Of a stretch of 64,000 nt of DNA, positions 47,845 through 58,702 are shown piece by piece. Source of the DNA: Schizophyllum amplum (taxonomy: Eukaryota; Basidiomycota; Agaricomycetes; Agaricales; Schizophyllaceae). The notes under the pieces are model-generated. The model saw only the letters and a list, made by a program, of their open reading frames with translations. It made no database searches and was not told the DNA's origin. Position 1 is the stretch's first letter, and every line of letters begins with the position of its first letter. A program made the translations under genes and the position numbers. The stretch covers positions 310,001 to 374,000 of the forward strand of contig VDMD01000018.1 of the NCBI GenBank assembly GCA_007026445.1, in the 5' to 3' direction.

Positions 47845-48259
47845 TTAGCACGTCCCAACGGTGTCGGTAGTGATAGAGATTCCCTGCGGAAGGTCGTTGG
47901 ATCGTAGTCGTTGCTGTTCAGCATAATCAGTCTCCACTCTCGCAAGGAGATCCAAAGAACGTACAGATACCAGATGTAGTGGCCCTTTTCTGTCTGCCCG
48001 TAGTTGATGCGGATGCGGTCGTTGCACTGAACGGGCAAGGTTAGCAAGGGCAACGGACGACAGAAGATGTGTGTACGAGCTCGAAGGCGATGGACAGGGG
48101 GAATGGCAATGGAGATACGCACCGACGTCTCCTTCGAGCAGAGGTCCGCCCCGCCAGAGGGTGGGCAGTTGATGGGGTCTTGAGGGTTATCCGGGTTGCG
48201 GATAGCCTCAGCAAACGCGGCGAGAGACATGAAGGCACGAGGGGCTTAAGAGCGAACAT
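47845..48259 (-). CDS. Small secreted cysteine-containing protein, minus-strand paralog
   Basis: Paralog of the gene at 49149-49544 with the same three-exon structure. MFALKPLV and FMSLAAFAEA are in different frames; assuming one missing base near 48234-48238 gives a clean signal peptide of about 19 residues. The mature part has NPQDPINCPPSGGADLC, an intron, CNDRIRINYG and GHYIW, an intron, then DLPQGISITTDTVGTC. A second one-base break at about 47896-47900 precedes this end. Four Cys in the mature part match the paralog. The frames may instead mark pseudogenisation, but both breaks look like one-base losses. Function unknown. It may be an effector-like or surface protein. Confidence 0.6.
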
Positions 48260-48334
48260 AGCTGGTTGTAGTGCAAGAGGTTTTGCAAGTAAGGTTGTCG
48301 TTGAGTTGATGGTACCAGGAAGGCGCAGACCCAG

Positions 48335-48343
48335 CCTTTTATA
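48335..48343 (-). promoter_or_regulatory. TATA box of the minus-strand secreted-protein gene
   Basis: The minus strand reads TATAAAAGG about 80 nt before the ATG at 48259, in the spacing expected for a strong fungal core promoter. Confidence 0.5.
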
Positions 48344-49056
48344 CAGCCGCGTTCGTGGTGTACACCAGCAGCGGTGTGCATAAACAGCCAAGTTCACGAG
48401 ACCAGTGTTGAAGCCGATATTGTCGGGGGAGTTGTGGAGTCTCCCAACGTCCCAAAGGAAGTTTCACGGTATGCCCGCAGTTGAAGGGCTCCACTGCTGT
48501 ATACCGACGTCGAACGACAACAGATCCATCGAGGCTGTGAGAAGAGAGTCATCGTACACGATGGAAAGAATGCGTACGCGGTCTTCGTCGACCGATCCGC
48601 TTGCCAGCAGCCGCTCAATGTCGATATAGCCTTGTTGGAAATGAGATAGAAGACGCGTACCCATCAGTAAAGCAGTCAGTAGGACCGCCCAAGGGCGGTG
48701 AGGTCAAGGGCGACAGAATTACTTCGCACCAGAGTCCTCAGCTGATTTCAATTTCGGACATGCGTAAAGGCTGCAGTCATGAGTTGTACACGGCGCGTAC
48801 TCCACTTTGAGCGATACCCGCGCGGCGGTCGTGGTCTAGGTTCCATTCCCCGCTGAACCTCCTCGGCGAACAATGGCCGGATACGTCGTCCGTACTAGTC
48901 GCGTATAGCGCTCTTCACGAGACAAGACAGTGCAGGAGCCCTAAAGTTAAGGTGGCGGCGAGCAGAGGCAGTCCGTGGGGCCGCGAGGAAGACAACTGTG
49001 GCGGCGCATTCCTGACTTCGCGGGTTTGGGCGCCAAACAATAACAACACATGCGAC

Positions 49057-49062
49057 TATAAG
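49057..49062 (+). promoter_or_regulatory. TATA-like element of the plus-strand secreted-protein gene
   Basis: TATAAG lies about 87 nt before the ATG at 49149, mirroring the TATA spacing of the minus-strand paralog. Confidence 0.4.
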
Positions 49063-49148
49063 AGCTGAGAGGACAAGCAGGTCAGCTCCAGCATTCACCG
49101 CAAGCGAACGTCACCCACTCACCTTCATCACATTCATCTACCGACATC

Positions 49149-49544
49149 ATGCGTTTCTCCCTTGCTCTCTGCACCGTCATGCTCAGCGGCTTCGCCGCTG
49201 CCGCCACCGTTCAAAAGCGCGACCCGGTCGACCCCACGAACCCGCAGGACCTCATCAACTGCCCGCCCGACGGCGGAGCAGATGCTTGCCACCATGAGAC
49301 GCAGGTAAGTCGCATCCTGAGCCAGTCATCCATGCGCGACTGACACTTCCTTTCAGTGTGGGCGCATCCGCATCAACTATGGATACCAGGTCTTGGGCCA
49401 CTACATCTGGTCAGTACTTCAGTTCGCCGGTTGCAGAGTCATGATACGCGGTGACTCACCTTCTTGTGCAGGTACAACTACAGCCCGGACGACGTCCCTG
49501 ATGGCAAGACCGTCGAGATCGACAACCAGGCCAACAACTGCTGA
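49149..49544 (+). CDS. Small secreted cysteine-containing protein, plus-strand paralog
   Basis: A secreted protein of about 85-90 aa. MRFSLALCTVMLSGFAAAAT is a signal peptide, followed by VQKRD, a possible Kex2 (KR) processing site. The mature part has NPQDLINCPPDGGADAC, a GTAAGT intron, CGRIRINYG, YQVLGHYIW, a second intron, and YNYSPDDVPDGKTVEI, ending NNC. The four mature cysteines could form two disulfides. It is neither a classical hydrophobin (too few Cys) nor another family I recognise. It is intact, in contrast to the minus-strand paralog. Confidence 0.75.
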
Positions 49545-49657
49545 ACGAGGAAGTAGGATCTAGTACTTCTTGGTAATGAAGGGTGTTCGTCTGTAATTTA
49601 TGTCCTCTTGCATTTATTCACTAAACGGAGGAGGAGGTGTTAGCGCAACATATACAC

Positions 49658-50812
49658 TGTCGGAAAACGGCCGTTTAAGTGCCCACTAGTGAGCACTGGG
49701 GAGCACTGGTGATCACCGCGTCACCGCTTTGACCGGGTGATTCCCGACACTTGGAAGTGACCACCGGTGGTCACCGTGATCACTGGTGATCACCAGTGAT
49801 CAGAGTGAGGGCCAGTGATCACCAGTGCCTCCAGTGATCACTGACGCGCCCCGCCAGGCAAAAAAATAAACAAATCCGATCTTATGAGGACATCAAGCTT
49901 CAAGCGAAGACACGAGCAATAAAATGAATTATATAGAGCTGCAGTACATAACTAGGTAGAGTGTACTACGATAAAGGGATAGCGGAGGAATAGGCACGAG
50001 AAGAGGTATAGATACAGCGCTACGGTCTGCGCGCGACTTGTAGGGCTACGAGTCTACGACTGATCAGTATGATATCTCGTGGCAAGCAAACGATCACTCA
50101 CAGTCTGGTCCAGCGGATCACACCGAAGTATAACTGTAGCGCCGTATCAGATGTGGCGAAGCGTTGCTAGCGCTATACGCACCCGCCAGCCAATCCTGAC
50201 TCACGGCGGGCGTAGACTGGCAAATGCCCACCGTCAGGCTTAGTACGTTGACAGCGCAGCGCACGCTCTCGATCGGTAGACTGCGACGATAACAGTCGAT
50301 GGGCGCAGAGCGCCGGGCTGCCACCCTATTGAGGGAGACGCATAGCCCTGGGGGTAGGGGACGTGCACAACGAGGGTCGATGGTGTGCCGGATGTGGTGG
50401 CGGGAGACAACGTCGCTTGCTCGGGCTTGCGGCGCTCATATACGTCATCCGGCAAACGCCGGCTTTGTCAGCGAGCCGAGCCCAGGCAGGACTCGAGATT
50501 TCTCCAAGTCGGACGCGCTCTGCAGTGGCGTCAGTGCACGCTGTTTCTGACCGCTAGCACTGCATATATGTAGACTGCGGATGCGTGGGGTCACTGTATG
50601 AGCTACACGGAGGCCCGAAAATGCTACAATAATGCTCGACCAGCAGCCCGGAGGCGCAAGAGTGACCACTAGTGGTGTCCAGTGACCACGGCTTGCCTGA
50701 TGAGTGACCACCAGTGATCACTAGTGAGCGCCGGGAACCACTCACCCCGCCGCCGGTGATCACCCCCTCACTCCTCGTCACCGGTGATCACTGATCTGGC
50801 CGTTTTCCGACA
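49658..50812. mobile_element. Non-autonomous TIR element with palindromic subterminal repeats
   Basis: The ends are a perfect 15-bp inverted repeat, TGTCGGAAAACGGCC at 49658-49672 and its complement at 50798-50812. Just inside both ends (about 49680-49850 and 50660-50795) are many copies of GTGATCAC and the related GTGATCACTGGTGATCACC, on a background of GTG(a/g)CCACC. No transposase-like open frame is present, so the element is non-autonomous. No target-site duplication was found next to the ends, so exact boundaries and superfamily are open. It lies 114 bp after the stop of the plus-strand secreted-protein gene. Confidence 0.75.
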
Positions 50813-51018
50813 CATTGCAATAATGAGATTGCGCTCTGGCATCTGGAAATTGACTCAATCATCCTCTGATAATCCTCCGAGTCGATGCGAAGGGTCTCCG
50901 GCCAGTGGTCACTCAGAGACACCATTTGAAGGTGAATGGGCAGCTATATGCGAAGTGCTCAAGCAGCGTCGAGCGAAGGAATATTTGCCATAAACAGAGT
51001 CAAAGGAGGAGAATTAGG

Positions 51019-51029
51019 GGCCGAAAGGC
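51019..51029 (+). repeat. Left target-site duplication of the foldback element
   Basis: GGCCGAAAGGC occurs here and again at 52082-52092, directly flanking the inverted-repeat element. Confidence 0.7.
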
Positions 51030-52081
51030 AGGCTCCTACCCATCCACCCCTGCAGTTATGGGTTATGATTATGAGGGAGAGGGCGACATAAGAGAAAGGA
51101 CATACCGTAAAAGCTTAGCGTAAGAAGACCTGTCAACAAAGAGATCCGCCATTTCCACCCATAACTTGCAGGGGCGGCTGGACGAATACATTTTGAAATT
51201 CGCGGACCGGACGCGCCGAGTTTCCCTTCGTCTGCAGCTGGACGGCGCCGTTGCATCCAGATGGCGTCGAAATTCGCCAAAGTAACTGCACAGGAGTATG
51301 GGAATAGTGTAACTGCATACATATCCGAAATTTTGGCCATTCAAGTGAGACGGACGGGGCTACATAGGCGGTGGAACCAACACGGAACCCCTCGAGGACG
51401 CTGGTTTTTGCTTTGCTAGGGCGGGCTCGAGGCTATGGAGCTTTCAGTTCTCTAGGAAGGGATACAAGCATGCTGCAATGTAATGTAATGGTCCTATGCG
51501 TCGCCGCAATAGCCGTTGGAGTGGGCGATGACTTGTTGAAGCTATTGACAGTCACTCGGAAGATATGAATTGTGGCTCGTCTAGATGGTAACAAAGCTGC
51601 CGTAGGTAAGTAGTGAATATGTCAACAAGGGCTCATATAGAGCAATAGGTAGTCTATCAGTACTTTAGCAGCGAGCAAGGCTGTTGCGCGTAGTGACGAG
51701 GGAAAACCAGCGTCCTCGAGGGGTTCCGTGTTGGTTCCACCGCCTATGTAGCCCCGTCCGTCTCACTTGAATGGCCAAAATTTCGGATATGTATGCAGTT
51801 ACACTATTCCCATACTCCTGTGCAGTTACTTTGGTGAATTTCGACGCCATCTGGATGCAACGGCGCCGTCCAGCTGCAGACGAAGGGAAACTCGGCGCGT
51901 CCGGTCCGCGAATTTCAAAATGTATTCGTCCAGCCGCCCCTGCAAGTTATGGGTGGAAATGGCGGATCTCTTTGTTGACAGGTCTTCTTACGCTAAGCTT
52001 TTACGGTATGTCCTTTCTCTTATGTCGCCCTCTCCCTCATAATCATAACCCATAACTGCAGGGGTGGATGGGTAGGAGCCT
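51030..52081. mobile_element. Foldback element with 379-bp terminal inverted repeats (MULE-like)
   Basis: Two arms, 51030-51408 and 51703-52081, are 379 bp each, equal in length, without indels and almost identical; one base difference seen changes Ala to Val in the paired open frames. They start AGGCTCCTACCCATCC and surround a 294-bp unique spacer. The element is flanked by an 11-bp direct repeat, GGCCGAAAGGC, at 51019-51029 and 52082-52092. Long inverted repeats with a 9-11 bp duplication are characteristic of Mutator-like elements, so a non-autonomous MULE is the best fit. The near identity of the arms points to recent insertion or conversion. The 94-aa open frames in the arms are not recognised. 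Confidence 0.8.
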
Positions 52082-52092
52082 GGCCGAAAGGC
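52082..52092 (+). repeat. Right target-site duplication of the foldback element
   Basis: GGCCGAAAGGC, identical to 51019-51029. Together they mark the insertion site. Confidence 0.7.
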
Positions 52093-52595
52093 CGTGGCAG
52101 CCATGTGAGCTGCTCTGAATCCGAGGCGCCCGCGGACTGAGGGTGCAGATCCAGACGCTGACTTGCTCTTTCAATTTGCTCTCTTCCTCAACTTCTGCGT
52201 CTTGCGCTCATTCCAAAGTGCCATGTCATATGCAGACACTGTTAAAGAGCTTTGAGGCGTCCTCGTGGGAGTTCGGAAGAACGTCAGTCGTCCAGGGCGT
52301 GAGCCACGCTGTTGATCAGATTGGTACTTCAGTAAGTACGCGGCGGCGGGAAAGATGGACCCACAAACCAGCTCTGGACCTGCCCATTGTGCTGGAATGG
52401 TGCTACATAGGACATAAAGAGGAGTGCCGGTGAGCGTCGCTCCCACCCTCATTTTCTCCGCATGACTCTGAGCTGGCGTCGAAGATATGCAATTCCCACC
52501 AGGGGGCCGAGCTGGCTCCGAGCGCTATAAAGGATGTGAAGTAACAGATCCGTCCGCGCGCCTGCCCGTCACGAACCTGCGTCCAGCAGATCATC

Positions 52596-54455
52596 ATGTC
52601 CGACGACTCGACATTGTTGGGAGTGGTCATTCTCACGCGCCACGGGGACCGTCAAGGTGCGTGGCGCGCCTCATCTGGAGTGATCGGATACTAATGCGCT
52701 ACATGCAGGCTTCTACCAGGATCCAGACTCGTACACGGCGAGCGGCACGGTGATCACGCCGCTGGGGACGGTCCGTTATCAGTCTACCGTGAGGGGGGCG
52801 GCATGCTGACAACGCCATTGCAGGTGCAAGAGTACCAGCTTGGCCAGAAGCTGCGCTCGCTCTACCTGAACGCGTCCTCGCCGACGGATCTGGCGGGGAT
52901 GAGCCACGATGTGGTGAACGCGAGCCAGATCAGCGTCAGCGCAGATGCGGGCGGCGAGGGAGGGGTCATTTTTGACTCAGCCGTGTCCCTTATGCAGGGC
53001 CTCTTCCCGAACACAACCAGCTACAACACGACGCTTGCGAATGGGACGACGGTCGTGGGTCCGTTGGGAGGATATCAGGTACGTCATGGGTTTTGAGAGT
53101 GGCAACTTTGTCTGACAGCCTGTACAGTACATTCCGAGTAAGCGCCCTGCATACCCAATGCGCCATGTTCGATCTAACTGCATATTCCAGTCGAATCTGT
53201 CGAACCGGACAACGATATCTCCCTCGAGGGTTGGACGAGCTGCAGCGCCTTCTCCGACTGGACGTACGAGTTCTACAATTCGTCCGCGTTCCAGCAGAAG
53301 GCATCCGAGAACGCGGACTTCCTCGGCCAGCTGCCACCTTATCTGGACGGTCGTCCTGTCAGCCTGGAGAACATGGTCAGTTCCCCAGTGTTCTTGATAG
53401 AACGAAACTAACTCTCTACTGGCAGTGGAACGTATGATTGTCACTATCCTCGAAAAATCGGACAATATAGTTCTGACGCGCCGCGCTCAGATTTTTGACT
53501 TCATGAACGTCAACTGGATCCACAACGAAGAATTCGCAGACGCAGTGCCCGAGGAATACCTCGCGCAGGCCAGGGCACTCGCGAACTACCACGAGTATGG
53601 CGTATTTACGTCGCCCGAAGTTGACGGCATCGGGAATAGTGAGCTGTCGCTCCAGTCAGCACTCTTCATGCGACCTCTGACTTTCGTGCAGTCGCCGGTC
53701 GCACGGTCCTCCCTATTATCCTCGAAGGCTTTGCGAGCATCATTGACTCGTCCGACCCGACACAGCTCGTCTATACTGGGGTTTCGTACAAGCCATTCCT
53801 GTCACTCTTTAACATGACGCAGGCTGCGGAGATGCATTCGAATCTGGAGGCTATCGGCAAGACTAGTTGCTTATATGAATGTCATCTCGTTAACTCCCCA
53901 ATAGTGGACTACGCCGCGTCCGTCGTCTTTGAGGTGCGCGAGACGAGCGACGGCGACCACGTCCTGCGCTTTAACTTCAAAAACGGGACGAGCGAGGACG
54001 AATTCACGTCCTACCCAATTCTGGGCCAGGACGGCGACGTGCCGCTGTCGACCTTCATTGACCGGCTCGCGGTACGTCTCACATCTTTCCCTCTTTTCAT
54101 TCTTCACTCAAGTTTGCTTGCAGCCCGCCGCTATCAACAGCACGGCCGACTGGTGCCAGGCATGCGGGAACACCAAGGATCGCGGATGCGCCGCGCTCAC
54201 GAAGGCCGCGAACGATGCCATTGCGGCGCACAGCGACACGATTAGCCCGGTCGGTGCTGGGTTCTTGGGCGCCGGGTTGACTATCGTGGTCATGCTGGCG
54301 ATGTTCGGCGTGCTGTTGTTCATGGGGGTCCTCACATTCGGGAGGAGGACGGCTTCGAGGAAGCAAAAGGAGGTAAGTTTTGCTTGAGCTGGTTGCATAG
54401 GATACGAGAGCTGACTGAATCACCTTAGACCAGCTCGGTTGATGTGAAGGCTTAG
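52596..54455 (+). CDS. Membrane-anchored histidine acid phosphatase
   Basis: Histidine-phosphatase superfamily (branch 2) enzyme hydrolysing phosphomonoesters. MSDDSTLLGVVILTRHGDRQ carries the catalytic RHG(D)R motif close to the N-terminus and, unusually for a surface enzyme, no cleavable signal peptide is visible. Further on are LGQKLRSLYLN, FDSAVSLMQGLFPNTT, DISLEGWTSCSAFS, FDFMNVNWIHNEEF and LPIILEGFASI, then DGDHVLRFNF, CQACGNTKDRGC, and a C-terminal membrane segment (FLGAGLTIVVMLAMFGVLLFMGV) followed by a basic tail ending SVDVKA. About nine introns are typical. Single-pass type I-like or tail-anchored topology is inferred. Confidence 0.88.
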
Positions 54456-55796
54456 GCGACGGGAAGAGTGACAGGCTGTTACTTGATGTATGCTTACGAC
54501 GACTTTTGAAGACCTGTAATGTTCATCTTGTTGTATCTCTGAAGATCCGAGCGATTTCAATGACTTCCTGCAGTGCTCCCCAAAAATGCAGGGAACGCGC
54601 TGCTTGATCCCGTGACCGTGCGGCAATCACCGACACGGACCCACAACCGGTTGCTTTCTCAGTAGTCCGGGTTGGTTTTCCTTCTCTCGTCCCGCCAACC
54701 CGCCGCGAAATTATCCATTAGCTCGACTTTCGGTACGCGTCAACAACCGAGCATGATGCATACGAACGATGGCGATCCTGGCCCTCCGAGGGTCGGAGAT
54801 GCTCAAAGGGACCGATTGCGGACCTGTTGGTTCCAGCCGAGGACTGAAGCACACTGAAGCACAGCTCAGGCGAAGAACAGTAACAAATCACAATTTATGG
54901 AGGAGCCACTCGATGCAAACGCTGAACGCAGCCCCTGATGACGATGGAGAAGAAGGTGAGCTGAAGCTGAAGCCGCATGCGCGCCATGAAACTGACAGCT
55001 CAGGAAGTGCTTCAGGGACGACTTCGGCGCTTCTTGCCGTATTCTACGTGAGAGAGTTTCGACGTCCTGCGTGAGGGATCGTCGAATCCTCCTTCGACGC
55101 TGTCTATATCGAATCTGTGTTACCTGCGGAGAGGGTGCAGGGCATGCGGCGGCGCTGTCGCAAGGAGGCCCTTGACAGCGGTGGCTCTTTTCGACACGTC
55201 CCTCGGTAAACGCAGCGCGCTTCGCTCGACAACCACAGGCTTCCCTCGATTGAGACGCAGGCCCGTCCCTTTACCAAAGCAGGCACTCGAACGGCCGCTT
55301 CTGCCGCGAAGGTGCCGTCTCAAGATACGTCGGCGAAAGAACTGGACGGCCAGGTATACCGAGGAGTATGGAGATGTAGACCGGGTATATTGGAAGGTAT
55401 ACAAATGGCGCACGATGGCGCACTCGATGCGTGCCACAGTTTGGCCACAGTTGACGACACGGAAACGAGCTGTCGGCGCGGTCGCCCGGGGATGTGCAGG
55501 GTTGGGGCAGGGCGGATCCAGTCGTCGTCTTCGGCGTTGTAGGAACAATGCACCGAACAACGCAATCAATACGGTGAAGCATGATGCAATCCATTGGGCA
55601 ATATATTCATCAAACATCACCGTCGCACTGTCCTTCACTTACTTAGTATGTATACAAAAGAATAAATTCAGCTACACATTTCTGCAAGCCCAGTGTCAGC
55701 ACGCGCGAAGACCGGAACTAGGGAGGCCGGCTCACCAAGGATTTCTCAGACAAGGGGACACAGCAACTCGTACAAGCGATACGTCGCCTAGCCGCT
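54456..55796. other. Long intergenic region, convergent gene ends
   Basis: About 1.3 kb between the phosphatase and the Vip1-type gene. The 272-codon plus-strand frame here is Arg-rich and its end is the complement of the Vip1-type gene, so it is treated as a shadow. No other gene was recognised. Confidence 0.4.
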
Positions 55797-56879
55797 TCAC
55801 ACGGCGTTGGGCTCGACGGCGGTCTCGGTGGGCGGTGCCGGTGCCGCGGCGGGCTTGTTTTCCGTCTGCAGGCGCTTGGCCTCCTCGTGGATGTCCAGCA
55901 CCTGCTTGGAAGTCTGAGTATAGAACGCCAAGACCTTCTGGCCGAAAGGCGAGCTCAAGGCGCGCTCGTAGTACTGCGAGGTTGAGTTAGCACCTGACGG
56001 GGGATGTCAATAGCAGAATGCTGCACGTACGCCACCTAGAGTCTTGCTGATGCCTTTCTGCTCGTCGACAGTCTTGGCCTGCTGCGTAGCAGCCTGCACG
56101 GTGGTCTGAGCCTTGCCGGAGATCGTCTGCTCGGGCCCGAGAGTCTTCTCGCCCAGAGTCTTGTCAATGTTCTGGAGGTAGGACAGGAACTTCTTGGAGA
56201 TGCCTCTCTGCTCTGTTGTGCGGGTCAGATGTTGTTGGCCTACTTGCAAGAATTACCATACGGTCGATCTCGATAGCGCGGTGCAACACCTGATCGGACA
56301 GGGTGTAGCCCTTGGCGAGATACTCCGCGGCGACTATGATAGAGGTGAGTAGCGAACGTAGAGTACGAATCAGTCACGTACTTGCGGCGCGGGGCTTGTC
56401 CGCCTGGTCAAGAGGTTGCCATCGGCGGGATCGTCATGCGCATCAGGGTGTTCAGCGTCGGCCGTGACAGTGAGAGGAGAGCCGTCGAGGGTTCCGCCAT
56501 TGAGCTGGTTGGCCATCAATGAGACGAATCGCTGACAGTCGAGAGGACGCACCATCACAGCCGTCTTGACAGACGACGGCTTCTCGAAATGGACAGTCGC
56601 CGTCGTCCCGGTGTGGTCGACGGACTTGATTCTAGAGGCCGGAGAGCGTTAGATCGTGCAGTACGGGTGCTATGTCCGCAACATACGAGCCGCAGAAGCT
56701 GAAGCATGTCAATCAGTGTGCATCTCAGGCAATCGGCAACGAATCAAGCTCACGAGAAGAAGTTCTTTAGCGTCTCCTCCGTCGTAGCGGGCGAGAGGTT
56801 AGAGACCTATAGCCTCGTCAGATTCGCCGACAGCAAGGGACAAAGAGAGATATCCTACGTTAACAGTGTAGTCGGACAT
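55797..56879 (-). CDS. vip1: RRM protein of the Vip1 type
   Basis: RNA-binding protein of the fungal Vip1/RRM family. The ATG at 56879 gives MSDYTVNVSNLSPATTEETL followed by KNFFSFCG, the first RNP region, across short introns. Next come HTGTTATVHFEKPSSVKTAVM, LNGGTLDGSPLTV and a long helical C-terminal part (EYLAKGYTLSDQVLHRAIEI, KKFLSYLQNIDKTLGE, YYERALSSPFGQKVLAFY, then IHEEAKRLQ and the final AVEPNAV). At 56414-56415 the frame shifts between DDPADGN and LDQADKPRAA; one missing G/C base restores it. Function by analogy with S. pombe Vip1. Confidence 0.88.
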
Positions 56880-57955
56880 GATGGTGGTTGTGGAAAGAGA
56901 TGTGAAGATGCACAGCTGAAGGCGCGCAGCTCAAGCTCAGAGGCACAGTGACGTCGACGCGTGACGTCATTGTCAACAGCAGACTAGGCCTGCGCACGTG
57001 ATTAATTACTGCCGCGTGTCACTGGTGACTGTGCTCAGTTCATTCGACGCACTTCGGAGGACGCGTCCTCGCTGGCAAGCCTCGAGGATACGGGGAGGAT
57101 GCTCGCAAATTCGTCACATCAGTGCTTTAGCGCAACGGCAAGGTGTTTCACTGGATCCAGTCCTTGCACGAGATGCTTCCGTAGTCATGTTGTGCTTCCG
57201 GTGGGGAACCGTTCTCCGTTTTATCCCCGCAGAGGCAGTCTCCGGGTAGCCCGCTGAGTGCTGAAAGACAATAAGAGCATATGGAAATGCGGGATCAGGG
57301 CGAGGAGCAGTGGATGGGTTTGGATACAAATTCCGCGTATGGCGCCGCTTCCGTCTTGGTTTATTGTTCCAAGGTAGGCTGTCATTGTTCTCGATCACGG
57401 GTCACGACGCGAGCATGCAAAAGATGCCATCAATTATGATCGCCTCGAGCCAACCTCCGGGCGCGGCGTGAGAAACCTTGCACGGAGCCGAACACGGCGG
57501 TGATTTCCCGCTCGTCCGCGACCATTTAAGGCGCGTATCGCACGCGTTCTTGCCTTCCACCACCACCTCCAACACCTCCGCTCCTCGTTTGCACCTAGCA
57601 TCTGGCCAGCCTCTCATCGTCGCACGTTGCATCGCGCCACACACGAGACACGAGTCATCTCCGTCGACGGGTTTGGCGTTGCTGGCTCGCAAAAGCTCTT
57701 AGGGCCGTCAAGGAAAGAGCACATACAACAGTACTATTGGTCGGAGGGCTGTAGGATCGTGAGTCATCCCTAGCGCTATGCGTGGCTACGGCGCTGATAT
57801 GCTGTCAATGAGATAGGTCCGCATCGTCTGACGCTTGCCTTGGGAACTACACCCTTCCGCCAGCATTCACCAACTATCCTTCTTGTGCGTGTACATATCG
57901 AATCTTCCAACTGACCGCCATTGACAATTTGCTCTTTCCAGTGCCTCCCATCACC
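56880..57955. other. Intergenic region upstream of the disordered-protein gene
   Basis: About 1.1 kb, head-to-head between the Vip1-type gene and the gene at 57956. No additional gene recognised; some of it probably holds a spliced 5' leader of the latter. Confidence 0.4.
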
Positions 57956-58702
57956 ATGATTCCTACATCCGACTTCCCTGAGGTCAAGCGCGCATCGTCA
58001 GATCCCATTCAAATTCCCGCACGCGGTCGCAAGCTTCGCGTCGACGGACAGTCAGACTCCGACCTACGTCCACTGTCGCCGGAGCTGCTATTCGAGATGT
58101 CGCCACCCGTATCAGAGTTCTCCGCCATGCGCATTCCGTTCGCTCCATCGAACACGCAAAACATGGTTGTTGCCACAGACGAGCCGCAACCACTCTACTC
58201 CTTCCCTTCGTTCTCCATCCTCAGCCGTCGTAACAGCGGGAGTGGTTCGCCGGCTCCGGAACTCAAGCCACGTGGACGCGGCAGACGTACATCCTCTGCT
58301 GCGCGTCGCCCGTCCCTTATGCGGCGACCTACAAACGATGGGAATGGCGGCGGGAATCTTGTGCGCAGCGCTGCGGCGGCCAAGACCAACGGCTTCACGC
58401 CCATCGTGTCCCCTGACCCGCGTCCGTATCGCACTCGCTATCCGCTCTATCCGATGCACACCGATTGCTGCTCCCCGCCTCCCGTCGCTCCAGTGGTATC
58501 ACCGCCTCGCATGGCGTCTCCTCCTCTGCCTTGGTCGACGTCACCGTGGATCCTGCCTGGCCGTCAGGACTCGGACGCCTTCCCAGGTGACGACGCGGAC
58601 TCGACTGAAGACGAGAACTTCATGGACTTCCGTGACTACCTGCTGGCATGCATCGAGAACGGCCGGCCCCTCAGGACCAGGCGCACGATGAAGGCGGTCT
58701 AG
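57956..58702 (+). CDS. Unknown disordered Ser/Pro-rich protein
   Basis: A single open frame of about 248 aa. It starts MIPTSDFPEVKRASSDPI (ATG at 57956). An upstream frame to 57929 has a TTG and is less likely. It contains many S-P sites, a basic RGRGRRTSSAARRPSLMRR block, a Gly/Asn linker and a C-terminal segment MDFRDYLLACIENGRPLR that is the only predicted ordered part. Composition suggests a nuclear phosphoprotein or regulator. No family recognised. Confidence 0.6.
   Translation: MIPTSDFPEVKRASSDPIQIPARGRKLRVDGQSDSDLRPLSPELLFEMSPPVSEFSAMRIPFAPSNTQNMVVATDEPQPLYSFPSFSILSRRNSGSGSPAPELKPRGRGRRTSSAARRPSLMRRPTNDGNGGGNLVRSAAAAKTNGFTPIVSPDPRPYRTRYPLYPMHTDCCSPPPVAPVVSPPRMASPPLPWSTSPWILPGRQDSDAFPGDDADSTEDENFMDFRDYLLACIENGRPLRTRRTMKAV

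Larger units (their letters stand above)
48260..49148. other. Shared upstream region of the secreted-protein pair
   Basis: About 890 nt between two head-to-head start codons. Each gene has its own TATA-like element 80-90 nt upstream. No further gene was recognised. Confidence 0.45.

Noticed and set aside
55172..55990. 272-codon plus-strand open frame
   Set aside because: Its second half is the complement of the Vip1-type gene and it is Arg-rich throughout, the usual look of an antisense shadow.
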